The translations under genes were made by a program, and so were the position numbers. Source: Closterium sp. Naga37s-1 (lineage: Eukaryota; Streptophyta; Zygnematophyceae; Desmidiales; Closteriaceae). From it: a DNA stretch of 64,000 nucleotides. Location: NCBI GenBank assembly GCA_947471745.1, contig CANJKZ010000922.1, positions 1,515,001 through 1,579,000 on the forward strand, given 5' to 3'. Below, one piece after another: positions 44,842 through 54,600 of the stretch. Positions within the stretch are counted from its first letter, which is position 1. Each line of letters starts with the position of its first letter. The notes beneath the pieces are model-generated. The model was given only the letters and a program-made list of their open reading frames with translations, was not told where the DNA came from and searched no databases.

Positions 44842-45870
44842 GGGTCGCGGATGCCTTTGAAACCGCCTAAGCAGAATCTGATGACTTCGAACCGCCTCTG
44901 TTCAAAACGCCGTCACGATCAGCTCCAATAACATACGAGGCTGAAACTTGGAGAAACATTAGCTTCAGGTGTCTGCTTTCCAACGGTATATTGCTTGATT
45001 TCATCAGAGGTGTATACGCTACACAGTGATCGAAAACGTAATCTCGGCTGAAAACGTGTAGTTTCATTGATGCAAGGAAGAGGTAAGTACAACATTGCCT
45101 AGGGGACTCTTAAGGGGTTGGAAACATCCTGGGAACTCAGAGAAGGTTGAGTTCTAGAGGAGAAAGGCTAGAGAAGGATGAGAAACGTCCTAGCTAGGTC
45201 AGCAAAGCCAACCACACTTGGATGTTCAGAGCTGTACTCAAGGCTACCAATAGTGAGTCAAGCCAACCATGAGTCAGCTTGTCTTCCCACTTGCACCCTC
45301 TTGCAAGCTGCTTCCAGGAAGATCACACTTCTCAAAAGGAGGGTGGTAGAGTCCCACTTGACCACCTGTACTTCTTGTCTCATTCTCTGTCCCTGCACCA
45401 TTGGCATGACAACAATGAAAGGGTGGAAAGGGAAATGCTGCCAACAGTGCACCATGACTACAGAACGGTAACTTTCGACAGCTGTCACGTGCTGCTCCGA
45501 TGCTGGGTTGTCGTGAAACTTGGTGACCACCTGCAAAACACGGCAAAGGACTGCCACACCGATTTTCAGACCAATCAGAGCTTCGTAGATAAGTCAGTAG
45601 CCGAAATGGTGAACTCAGGTGTTACCAAAAAAAGAGTAACACACACTTCTGGGATGCAATAAGTCTTGAAACTAAAAATGTTGACATCCTTGTAAACTGC
45701 TTCAAAGATTCTGAAACTTTAAGGGTCTAAAGAACACATGTTGAAGCACCTCCCCACAAAATTCCAGAAGCTGAGCAGGCTTGTAGGCGGAATAGGAGTG
45801 CGATGATTGTGCCACTATAGTGCTTTGGCACAACAGACGGAGCTTCGGAAGAAGCCGGACCTCTCCCGTA
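44842..45870. other. Unexplained 1-kb stretch inside E5
   Basis: Sits between the integrase end and the reverse-transcriptase start. No long frame, LTR termini or inverted repeats are evident. It may be a decayed nonautonomous insertion or a degenerate spacer. Confidence 0.45.
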
Positions 45871-45877
45871 TTGCCCT

Positions 45878-46492
45878 GTGGACATCCCCATGGACGACGA
45901 CAACCCTCGCGAAAGTGTCAACGCCGAAACCTACTTTGACTTCGCCGACACCGGTTACGTTACACCCCAACCGGTCGACACCAACGTCTCCGAGCACATA
46001 GGACCCAATTTCTTACCGGATCCAGAAGCGGGAGATGAAGCAGCTTATCCCGAGGACGCACATCTCCCCTGCTACACACAGAGTGGACTATATATACTGG
46101 GACTCGTCACCGCTGTCCACGGAGCAGCACCTCCTAAGGAGCCTGCCAACATTCAGCAGGCTCTGGGAGGGGAACACAGGGAAAAATGGCGCGAAGCCAT
46201 GGACAAAGAGTTAAAGGCGCTGCAAGAACGCAACACCTGGAAAGTCGTGCCTATCGGAGTGGCACGTAACAAGACCATTCTCACGGGAAAATGGGTTCTC
46301 CGCGTGAAAACAAAAGCCGACGGAACAATCGACAAATTCAAGGCACGCTGGGTCGTGCGTGGCTTCGACCAAGAGCAAGGACGAGACTTCACGGAAACAT
46401 TTGCACCAGTAAGCCGACATACCTCACTGCGGATTCTCCTCGTGATAGCCGCCATGAACCGGAAGAAACTTCGACAAATCGATGTCGCCGCG
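45878..46492 (+). pseudogene. E5 reverse transcriptase N-terminal relic
   Basis: Reads AMDKELKALQERNTWKVVPI, then LTGKWVLRVKTKADG, FKARWVVRGFDQEQGRDFTE and TFAPVSRHTSLRILLVIAAM, ending RQIDVA where host-like sequence takes over. Confidence 0.88.
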
Positions 46493-46744
46493 GATGGCAT
46501 CCGCCATGGGCGCACAGGCTGGTGCGCAGGGGGGAGGGGGGAGACGGGGGGGGGGGAGAGGGGGAAGGGGGAGATGGGGAGAAGAGGAAGGTAAAGAGGA
46601 CAGCATTTGCAAGGGGGGAGAGTACAGAAAAGTCTGAGAGCGTGAGAGCGTACCTGAGAGCATATACTTGAGAGAGCATGCGTGCATGGGAGCATACCTG
46701 AGAGCATGGGAGCATATTTGAGAGCATGAGAGCATCCACTGCAG
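46493..46744 (+). repeat. Purine-rich tract and GAGAGCAT repeats, probable intron
   Basis: A G-rich tract (46530-46590) is followed by about ten degenerate copies of a GAGCATACCTGAGA unit, ending in the CACTGCAG acceptor of the first EGF exon. Confidence 0.7.
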
Positions 46745-47805
46745 CGAGCACGAGGCCACGCGAACCCATGATGCTGCTGGCGCCGCGTCCTGTGCTTGCC
46801 ACCCTGACTTCGCCTTACAGCTCGACAGCCACACGTGCACAGGTACGCGCTGCGCGTGCTGCACTGCCGTCAGAAGCTACTTTGTGACCTGGATTTGCTG
46901 GTGCGTGCTTCCATAGTATTTAATATCACTTTCCTAACATTGAGATCCTGTGCTGGTGTGTGCTTCTGAAGTAGTTGCTGGTGTTCGATTCTCCCCGGCC
47001 CTCCTGGCAGACATATGTGTGATCGCTGACGGGCGTTTGCACTGGTACGTTTGCACTGGTACGTTTGCACTGATACGTTTGCACTGGTACGTTTGCACTG
47101 ATACGTTTGCACTGGTACGTTTGCACTGGTAAGTTTGCACTGGTACGTTTGCACTGGTACGTTTGCACTGGTACGTTTGCACTGGTACGTTTGCACTGGT
47201 ACGTTTGCACTGGTACGTTTGCACTGGTACGTTTGCTCGGTCCAGCTTGTGTGCCTGTACCTGAGTGTCTTCGTTTCCCTTCTCACTCCACCTACCTTTC
47301 CTTGACTCCCCTCCTCTCCTCTCCCAACACTCCTCTTCCGTCTCTTCGCCACCCTTCTCTCCACCTAGACACCTGCGAGATTCAGAACAGTGGTGTTAAC
47401 GGCCAGTGCAAGAAGGACGCTAAAGGAGCGGCGTCCTGTGAATGTGCCGTTGGCTTTGCGTTGCAGGCTGATGGCAGGACTTGCACTGGTAAGTTCCGTG
47501 TATTATGTGTGCCCTCTGCCTGTGGTGCTACGTACTGTTATATGCGAGTGCTGTTTGCCATTGGTGTTGCTGGTCTCTGAGAATCTTTGCACCTTCCTTC
47601 ACCCCTCGTTACACATTCACTTGCCGCCGTCCCTCCCATCAGATGTTTGCATCATCAAGAACTGTGAAGGCTCTGTTGCCAATTCCATTTGCTCCAAGAC
47701 AGGGAACGTTGCGACCTGCGAGTGCAAGGCCGGATACGCCACGGCTGGGGGTATATGCACCGGTGCGTTTCCCCTATGGCTGTTTGTGCGTGTGTGTGCG
47801 TGTGC

Positions 47806-47836
<31 letters not shown>

Positions 47837-49176
47837 CACACGCACGTGCGTGTGCATATGTGTGTGTGTGTGTGTGCGTGTGTGTGTGTCGTTTTTTTGT
47901 TTTCTCAATCTACATCGTCTTGACTCCTGTCCACCCCCTCTATGTCCCACCCAGACACCTGCAAGATTCAGAACTGTGGTGTGAACGGCCAGTGCAAGAA
48001 GGGCGCGAAGGGAGCGGCGTCCTGTGAATGTGCCGTTGGCTTTGCGCTGCAGGCGGATGGCAGGACTTGCATTGGTAAGTTCCATGTATTATATGTGCCC
48101 TCTGCCTGTGATGCTACGTGCTTTTTAGTCACCTCTGCTATATGCAAGTGCTGTTTGCCATCGGTGTTGCTGCTCCCTTCAAATCTTTGCACCTTCCTTA
48201 ACTTCTCGTTACACATTCACTTGCCTCCGCCCCTCCCATCAGATGTGTGCATCATCAAGAACTGTGAAGGCTCTGACGCCAATTCTCAGTGTGTCAAGGC
48301 TGGGAACGTTGCGACCTGCGAGTGCAAGGCTGGATTCGCCATGGCACAGGGCAAATGCTTTGGTGCGTTCGCCGGTTGTGCTCTCGTAGCGCGCACTTCA
48401 TTCAGTGGCTGTCTCTGTGTGTCGGTGCATGCGCGCGTAATGAAACGGCTGTTTGGTACTCTATGTGATTTTGTGCACAACTCTGTGTGCTGCTGTGATT
48501 CCTTCTTCATATCCCCTCCACCCCTTCTCTCCCCTCTCGTCTGCCTCGCCCCCCACCCAGCTGTCTGTGAGATCCAGAACTGTGGTGCCAACAGCCAGTG
48601 TGTTCCTGGTGATAAGGATGCTACCTGTGTGTGTGACTCGGGTTTCAACTTGCAGTCGGATGGCAGGACGTGCGTCAGCAGCCAACCTGCGTGTGACCCG
48701 GGTTTCTAATGGGATGGCAGCTTGTGTGTCAACCTGTGTGAATGGGGTTTCAAGTGGGATGGCAACTCGTGCCTCAACCCGTGCGACTGGGGTTACATGT
48801 GGGATGGCGGCTTGTGCATCAACCCGTGTAACTATGGTTACACGTGGGATGGCAGCACGTGCATTCTCACCATCCGGTGTGACTGGGGCACCGAGTGGGA
48901 TGGCAGCTCGTGCGTCAACGTGATCCACTGTGACGACGGTTACAGGTGGAACGGCAACTACTGCGAGTATGGTGAGTGCTGCTACCTTCAAGTGCTGCTG
49001 TGCTCCCTCCAGAGCCATGGCATCACTACTGTCATGCATTTCCAGTGCTGGTTCTAACCCCACCCAGTGATATGCGACATCATTAGCTGTGGTGCGAACC
49101 AGCATTGTGACAGCACCTTTGGACTGTCGTCTTGTGTGTGCGACATTGGTTTCGAGCTGTGGGCGGATACATGCTT
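46745..49176 (+). CDS. Multi-EGF-domain protein with WDG two-cysteine repeats
   Basis: Exons: 46745-46842, 47369-47488, 47643-47762, 47955-48074, 48243-48362, 48561-48971 and 49068 to about 49176; the 5' end is not in view. Every junction is phase 1, and the four middle exons are each exactly 120 bp and encode one EGF-like domain each, e.g. DVCIIKNCEGSDANSQCVKA. Exon 48561 adds one EGF domain and then six short repeats of the form C-X3-G-X2-WDG-X2-C (CDWGYMWDGGLC, CNYGYTWDGSTC). The first of these has TAA at 48707-48709 where others have AAG, ATG or ACG. In exon 47369 one EGF cysteine position is Ser (QNSGVNGQC against QNCGVNGQC at 47955). EGF arrays are usually extracellular, disulfide-bonded binding modules. 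With the TAA this may be a pseudogene, a truncated product or a read-through case. Confidence 0.72.
47033..47236 (+). repeat. 14-bp minisatellite with splice-donor-like unit
   Basis: About 14 copies of GTACGTTTGCACTG lie in the intron between the first two EGF exons. Each unit reconstitutes TTGCACTG/GTACGT, nearly the junction at the end of exon 47369-47488 (TTGCACTG/GTAAGT) and like that of exon 46745-46842 (GTGCACAG/GTACGC). Confidence 0.9.
47786..47890. repeat. (TG)n-rich microsatellite in intron
   Basis: Two runs of GTGTGT with CGTG interruptions and a central CACACGCACGTGCGTG, just downstream of the donor of exon 47643-47762. Confidence 0.85.
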
Positions 49177-49906
49177 GTGCATCTGTGTCCAATGGCTGCT
49201 TCTGTGCCTCTGTCGCATCCTCTTTAATCTAGCCCGTGCAGCTTTTATCTAGCCCGTGCAGCTGTCATCAAGCGCGCGCCGCTGTGTGCTGTTGTGCAGC
49301 CTCTAGCGTGTGACAGTAGCTCCTGTTGTTGCAGAGTTTTCTCACACCTCCTTGAGCATCCTTTTTTTCTCGTTTCTTGTACAATCCGCCCGCTGCCCCT
49401 CCTGCCTGAATCTCAAAGTCTGCCCAATTTTATCTCCCTTTGGTGTGTTACAGTTTCATTGTCCTACTCAGCTGTTACACTAAATGTTTCTTTCTACGTC
49501 CACTCACCCCTGCTCTCACTATTTGTGACTCGCTCTGCCACGTTTTTTCTCCCCAACTCCTTTGCAGGTTGCTGGTTCTGCTAACTGTCTTGGTGAGTTC
49601 CACGGGTTTGAGGTCTGCTTGTTGAGGAATCAATGCTATTGACTCATCGTACAGCCATCTCTCGTTTTCTAAACCCCAACCCGTGGATCTCTCTCACTCC
49701 CTCCCACCCCTCTTCCCTTCCCCACCTCTTCCGCCATCCCTCTTCCCTTCCCCACCTCTTCCGCCATCCCTCTTCCCTTCCCCACCTCTTCCGCCATCCC
49801 TCTTCCCTTCCCCGCCTCCCCAAGAACTCCTTCCCCATTGGTTTTCCACACATTCAGCTTAACTCTTAACCATTCATCCCCTTGTTTGTCCCCACCCCCT
49901 CAACAG
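49177..49906. other. Introns or 3' region of the EGF gene, with a 30-bp tandem repeat
   Basis: ATCTAGCCCGTGCAGCT is duplicated near 49229-49262. At 49706-49815 there are about four copies of a 30-bp CCCTCTTCCCTTCCCCACCT unit. A possible 25-bp exon (GTTGCTGGTTCTGC...) lies between a TTTGCAG acceptor near 49567 and a GGTGAGTT donor near 49591. Confidence 0.5.
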
Positions 49907-50070
49907 ACAAGGTGCCCTCAGAATGGCAGCGAGGCACATCCACTCCCATGATGACCATTCTCATCTCTGCCATGACAGCCCACCCGCATCAGCCTTGCCT
50001 TACAATGGGGCAGGCTCTCCATGCATCACCTGCATTGTTTTCTGGCTGCATTTGGCCGATTCTGGTGTGA
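49907..50070 (+). CDS. Possible terminal exon of the EGF gene
   Basis: After a CTCAACAG acceptor a phase-1 frame reads DKVPSEWQRGTSTPMMTILI and stays open to TGA at 50068-50070. No domain is recognised. The second half of it is repeated at 61575 as part of the duplication around E7. Confidence 0.35.
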
Positions 50071-50117
50071 GATGGTTGGTCGTGCAATTTGCTTTTGTTT
50101 GTTTTCTGTGGGGTCGG
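49991..50117. repeat. Left copy of a 127-bp direct repeat flanking E7
   Basis: From AGCCTTGCCTTACAATGGGG to GTGGGGTCGG. Its partner at 61575-61701 has the same length and three differences. The left copy abuts the E7 LTR; the right copy abuts E7's internal end and continues into host sequence. Confidence 0.92.
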
Positions 50118-50226
50118 TGTCAAGAATGAAAGTGTTGGTTTCACTAAGGTTGGTTGGGGTACATAAACCTAACCCTAACAGTTGTACCCCCTATAACACA
50201 CATCACTAAGACTACAACACTTGACA
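50118..50226 (-). repeat. E7 3' LTR, 109 bp
   Basis: Minus-strand TGTCAAGTGTTGTAGTC...CATTCTTGACA, with the polypurine tract CTATGGGGGTG beside it. Confidence 0.82.
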
Positions 50227-50423
50227 CACCCCCATAGTCTAAGTGAGGGGTGTCAAGCAAAACCAAAAGTGTACGGTCATAAGACCAGTCACAAAGAAAC
50301 AAAGCTCAGGGTGGATCACGTCACCACACACTCCGAGCACAAGCAAAAGAGCCACAAGGCTAGTTCAAGAGTTCACAGAGGTATATGTAAAGTGTATAAA
50401 CAAAGCAAGGACAGAACTCAAGA

Positions 50424-50858
50424 CTATGCAAGGCGAGAACCTGTGTCAACGAGACCTAATTGCACACAACACCTCTGGTGGTCACAAGGCGGCAGGGCTT
50501 TGGTGAAGATGTCTGCAGTGTTGGCCTCGGACTCAACAAAGTCAAAACGAGCCTGTCCACGCCTCTGCAACTCTCGCAGAAGAAAGTACCTGACGTTAAT
50601 GTGCTTCACTCTGCTCTCCAGTCGCGGCTCTCGACAGAGAAGAATCGTCGCCTTATTATCAGTGAACAAGGTCAGCGCAGAGCTCGGCCGCTCACTAAGG
50701 TCAGTGAGCAAGAACGTCAGCCAGCGCAGCTCCTGTGCAGCCATAGCTCCAGCGTAGATCTCGGCCTCAGCAGTAGAGGTCGAGACTAAGGAGGAACGTG
50801 TGGACCTCCACGAAACAGCTCCAGAGCCTAGGCTGAAACAGTACCCCTGAGTAAACCT
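50424..50858 (-). pseudogene. E7 RNase H relic, 3' part
   Basis: Minus-strand frame with YCFSLGSGAVSWRSTRSSLV, AEAEIYAGAMAAQELRWLTF and ANTADIFTKALPPCDHQRC. Continues on the far side of E6 from 57884. Confidence 0.88.
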
Positions 50859-50993
50859 TGTCAAACATATGTCTATATGTTGTCGTTTAGATAGGCTTTA
50901 GTGGGGTACTCACTGTAGGGTACAACCCCTTAGGTTTCATTCTTGTACCAAACCTCTCGACATTGCAATACACTTTTGCCTAGGGTTCTGACA
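50859..50993 (+). repeat. E6 5' LTR, 135 bp
   Basis: TGTCAAACATATGTC...GTTCTGACA, followed by TGGTATCAGAGC, the standard copia primer site for initiator Met tRNA. Confidence 0.95.
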
Positions 50994-51054
50994 TGGTATC
51001 AGAGCATAGGTCCTTAGGACCTAGGATTAGAGCCCACCGTACCTGCCTGCCTTG

Positions 51055-51642
51055 TCTAGTGCCCGCGCGCGCCTCGGCTGCCCGCGCGCGCCTCAGGCGG
51101 TCCTTTTTTTTCCGCGCGCGCCGCTTCAGCAGCCCGCGCAGCCCACTTCGGCCCCGCCTGTGCGCCCCTTATGCCGCCCGCGCGAAGCCTGGTTAGGCCA
51201 CGCCAGCGCGGCCCGTCGCCCAGCGCAGCCCGCAGCTTCGCGAACAGCCCGCACCCGCGCGCGTGCGGCCCGTCGCCCAGTGCAGCCCGCAGCCGCACGC
51301 AGCTTGCAGCCGCGCGCGCTGCCTGTCGCCACGCGCAGCCCGCAGCTGCACGCAGCCCGCAGCCCGCGCAGCCAGTCGCCGCACGCAGCCCGCAGCCGCG
51401 CGCGCTGCCCATAGCCACGCGCAGCCAGCAGCCGCACGCAGCCCTCAGGCCGCTCCTGCCTGCTGCCTGCTGCCGCCTGCCTGCTACATGCTGCCTCTGC
51501 CTCCTGCCTCCTACCTGGTGCTTGCTGCCTCTTGTCTGCTGCCTGCTGCCTTCTGCCTGCTGCCTCTGCCTCCTACCTCTTGTCTGCTGCCTGCTGCCTC
51601 TGCCTGCTGCCTGCTGTCTGCTGCCTCCTGCCTTAAGCCAAT
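51055..51642 (+). repeat. E6 leader minisatellite
   Basis: GCAGCCCGCAGCCGCACGC-type units to about 51440, then CTGCCTGCTGCCTCTGC-type units to the gag start. The same two-part layout as the E4 leader. Confidence 0.85.
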
Positions 51643-54600
51643 ATGACGACGCCTAACGTTCTAGCGTTCGAGCCTGACGGTCGTCCCATCGAGTTCGCTG
51701 TGTGGTTAGACGATCTCCAGCTGTTCCTTCTGACTGATGCCAAAGAGGGCGTTTCCCTGTTTGATTACGTCTCTGGTACTGCTGTTACTCCTGCTGCTGA
51801 TGCTCCTGCTCTCGAACGCTCCCAGTGGCAGACTCGTGATGCTGCTGCACAACTAGCTATTAGGAACCACCTGCCGATTACTGAGCGCGCGCATTTCAGC
51901 CAGCACAGAACTGCTAGGACACTGTACGACGCTGTAGTTGCGCGCTACTCCTCCCCGGCCACTGCAGCCATAGGTCGGCTCATGCTACCCTACCTGTTCC
52001 CCGATCTTTCCTCGTTCACCACTGCTGAGGACCTCGTTTCTCACCTGCGCGCTACTGACTCTCGCTTTCGTGCCGCCCTTTCAGCCGAGTTCTGCGCCGC
52101 AAACCCCCCCCCGATGTACTTCACTCTCTATTTCCTCGTCACCCGCCTCCCTGACACTCTTAGCTCTGTCAGGGACCACTTCCTAGCGCTAGACCCCACC
52201 ACTCTCACTGTCGACGACTTCGAGAAGCACCTCCTCACAGCAGAGAAGAACATCCTCGCTGTAGGTGCTGCTCGTGGCACTCCCCGCTCTCCCCTCTTTG
52301 AGGGGTGCTCCCCCTCCCCTCTCACCCCCTCCTACGCCTCCGCAGCTGCTGCTCACGACTACCTTGGTGCTGAGGAGGTCGGAGCTGCTTCCGCTCCTAG
52401 AGGGAAGCATCGCAGCGGCAGGGGCGGCAGGGGTGACAGGGGCGGTGGGGGTGGCGGTGGAGGTGGCGGTGGTGCAGGCGGCGGGGGAGGTGGAGGTGGT
52501 GGGGGTGGTCGTGGGAGTGGAGGTGGTGGAGGTGGTGGTGGGGGCGGCGGAGGCACTGTGAGCGGTGCAGGGGGCAGCAGCGGCGGTGGGGGAGGAGGGA
52601 GCGGTGGCGGCAGTGGTGGTCAGGGCCAGCAGCAGCCGCAGCAGCAGCAGCATCAGCGCCAGACCCCCACTTCCCAGCAGCTTCTTGACTGGTATGCCGG
52701 GCGTGGGGTTTCTGGGGGTCCTCGTCGCTGCCCCTATATTATCCGCACAGGTCCCCGCACTGGTCGCCAGTGCACAGGTTTTCACACTGAGCAGCGCTGC
52801 TTCGCTCAACTTAGCGACGCCTGGCGTGCCAAGTTTCCTGATGCTCCTGAGTTCCCCAACTAGGCAGACTTGCTTAGGCGTGATGTCCCTATCTTTGATC
52901 TTGACTATGAGGCAATTCTTGCTGCTATGTATGCATTGTCTGTTAGTGCTGAGGGTGACTGCTACTTGTGTGTGCCGCCGGCTCCTGGTATAGCCCCTGG
53001 TATAGCCCCTGCAGCACTTGGTGCTTGTGAGTCTGCTCCCCCTGGTCCTGCGCCTGCACAGGCCTTGCACACCTTTACACTTGACTCTGGTGCTTCCCGC
53101 TGTTTCTTTCGCGACAGTACCACAGTCACTCCCCTCCCTGCACCTGTTCCTGTCTCACTGGCTGACCCCTTTGGGGGCCCAGTGCTTGCACGGTCTTCCA
53201 CTGTGCTTCCGTGTCAGGCGGTCCCGTCTGGTGAGCTGTCTGGTCTCCACCTCCCCTCGTTCTCTACGAACTTGGTGAGTAACGCTGTCCTCCAGGATGC
53301 GGGGGTTGACACCTTCACCCCTGGCCGGCAGAGTGTGGCGATTTGCACGTGCTCCCAGACTGGTCGCCACCTGGCCACGTTCGCTCGTGCGCCAGGGTCC
53401 AGTCTGTACACCCTCACCACTGCGTCACGCTCCGCCCCTTTGTCTCCCCAGTTGCACGCGTCTGCTCAGGTAGCTACACAGTGTGAGTGTCGCCGGCTGT
53501 CGCACGACACTCTCCTGTGGCACCACCGCCTTGGTCACCCCTCCCTGCCTCACCTTCGTAGCATGCACTCTCGCTTCCTGGTTTCTGGTCTTCCCAGGTC
53601 TCTGCCTCCCCTCCCTCCCTCGCCCTGCATTCCTTGCGTCGAGGGACGGCAGCGCGCCACTCCTCACTCCTCCTCGTTCCATCCCACAGAGGCTCCACTG
53701 CAGACTCTCCACCAATACTTTCACGCTTCCGGCCTCTCCGCAGCAGAATGGGGTTGCTGAGCGCCGCATTGGCTTAGTCATGGAGGTCGCTCGTACCTCC
53801 ATGATCCATGCGGCTGCCCCCCATTTTCTGTGGCCGTTTGCGGTCCGGTACGCCGCGCATCAGCTCAACCTTTGGCCCCGTGTCTCCTTGCCGGAGACCT
53901 CGCCCACACTGCTGTGGACGGGGAAGGTTGGCGATGCGTTGCGTTTCCGGGTCTGGGGTGCTCGTGCCTTTGTCCGCGATACCACCGCGGACAAGCTCTC
54001 CCCTCGCGCCATTCCTTGTGTCTTCCTTGGCTTTGTCCCTGACGCGCCTGGCTGGCAGTTCTACGACCCCGCCTCGCGCCGTGTCTTTGCGTCTCAGGAC
54101 GTCACCTTTGACGAGTCAGTCCCCTTTTACCGCCTCTTCCCCTACCGCACTGCTCCTCCCCCCCCCCCACCGCTCTTTCTCGCCCCAGGTCCTCCCCAGG
54201 TAGACCCCCTCCCCGTGCCAGGTCCTGCTCCTTCAGGTGTCTCTCAGGTAGACCCCCCCGCGCCTGCGCCTGTTGAGGTCACTGGTGACTCCGGTCCTGT
54301 TGGGAGTGGTGCTGTCCCTGGGGGTGCGGAGCTTGGGGGTGCTGGGTCTGGGGGCGCTGAGCGAGTGGAGCCTGGAGGTGCTGAGCCTGAGTGTGAGGAG
54401 CCTGGAGGTGCTGCGTCTCGGGGTACTGCGTCTGGAGGTGCTGCGTCTGGGGGTGCTGAGCTGGTGTGTGCAGAGCCTGGGGGTGCTGAGTCTGGGGGTG
54501 AGTCGCCTGAGGGTTCTGAGACTGCTGTTACGCGGTCTCCTTGGAGTAGCCGTCTTCGTCCGCGTGTGCCCCTGCTCCTTCAGGTGTCTCTCAGGTAGAC

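Larger units (their letters stand above)
41818..46492 (+). mobile_element. E5: second-lineage Ty1/copia element, broken, no LTRs seen
   Basis: Codon use and composition are less GC-rich than in the other copias and the proteins are only distantly related. Parts: gag about 41990-42790, protease and integrase 42868-44841, an unexplained 1-kb stretch 44842-45870, and the start of reverse transcriptase 45878-46492. No LTR is recognised at either end. It passes directly into E4 on the left and into purine-rich host-like sequence on the right. A few breaks are present. Confidence 0.78.

Noticed and set aside
46926-47224. QTYQCKRTSANVP repeat protein on the minus strand
   Set aside because: Translation of the 14-bp intronic minisatellite; open only because the period avoids stops.
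47774-48085. His/Thr repeat frames
   Set aside because: Products of the (TG)n microsatellite in an intron of the EGF gene.
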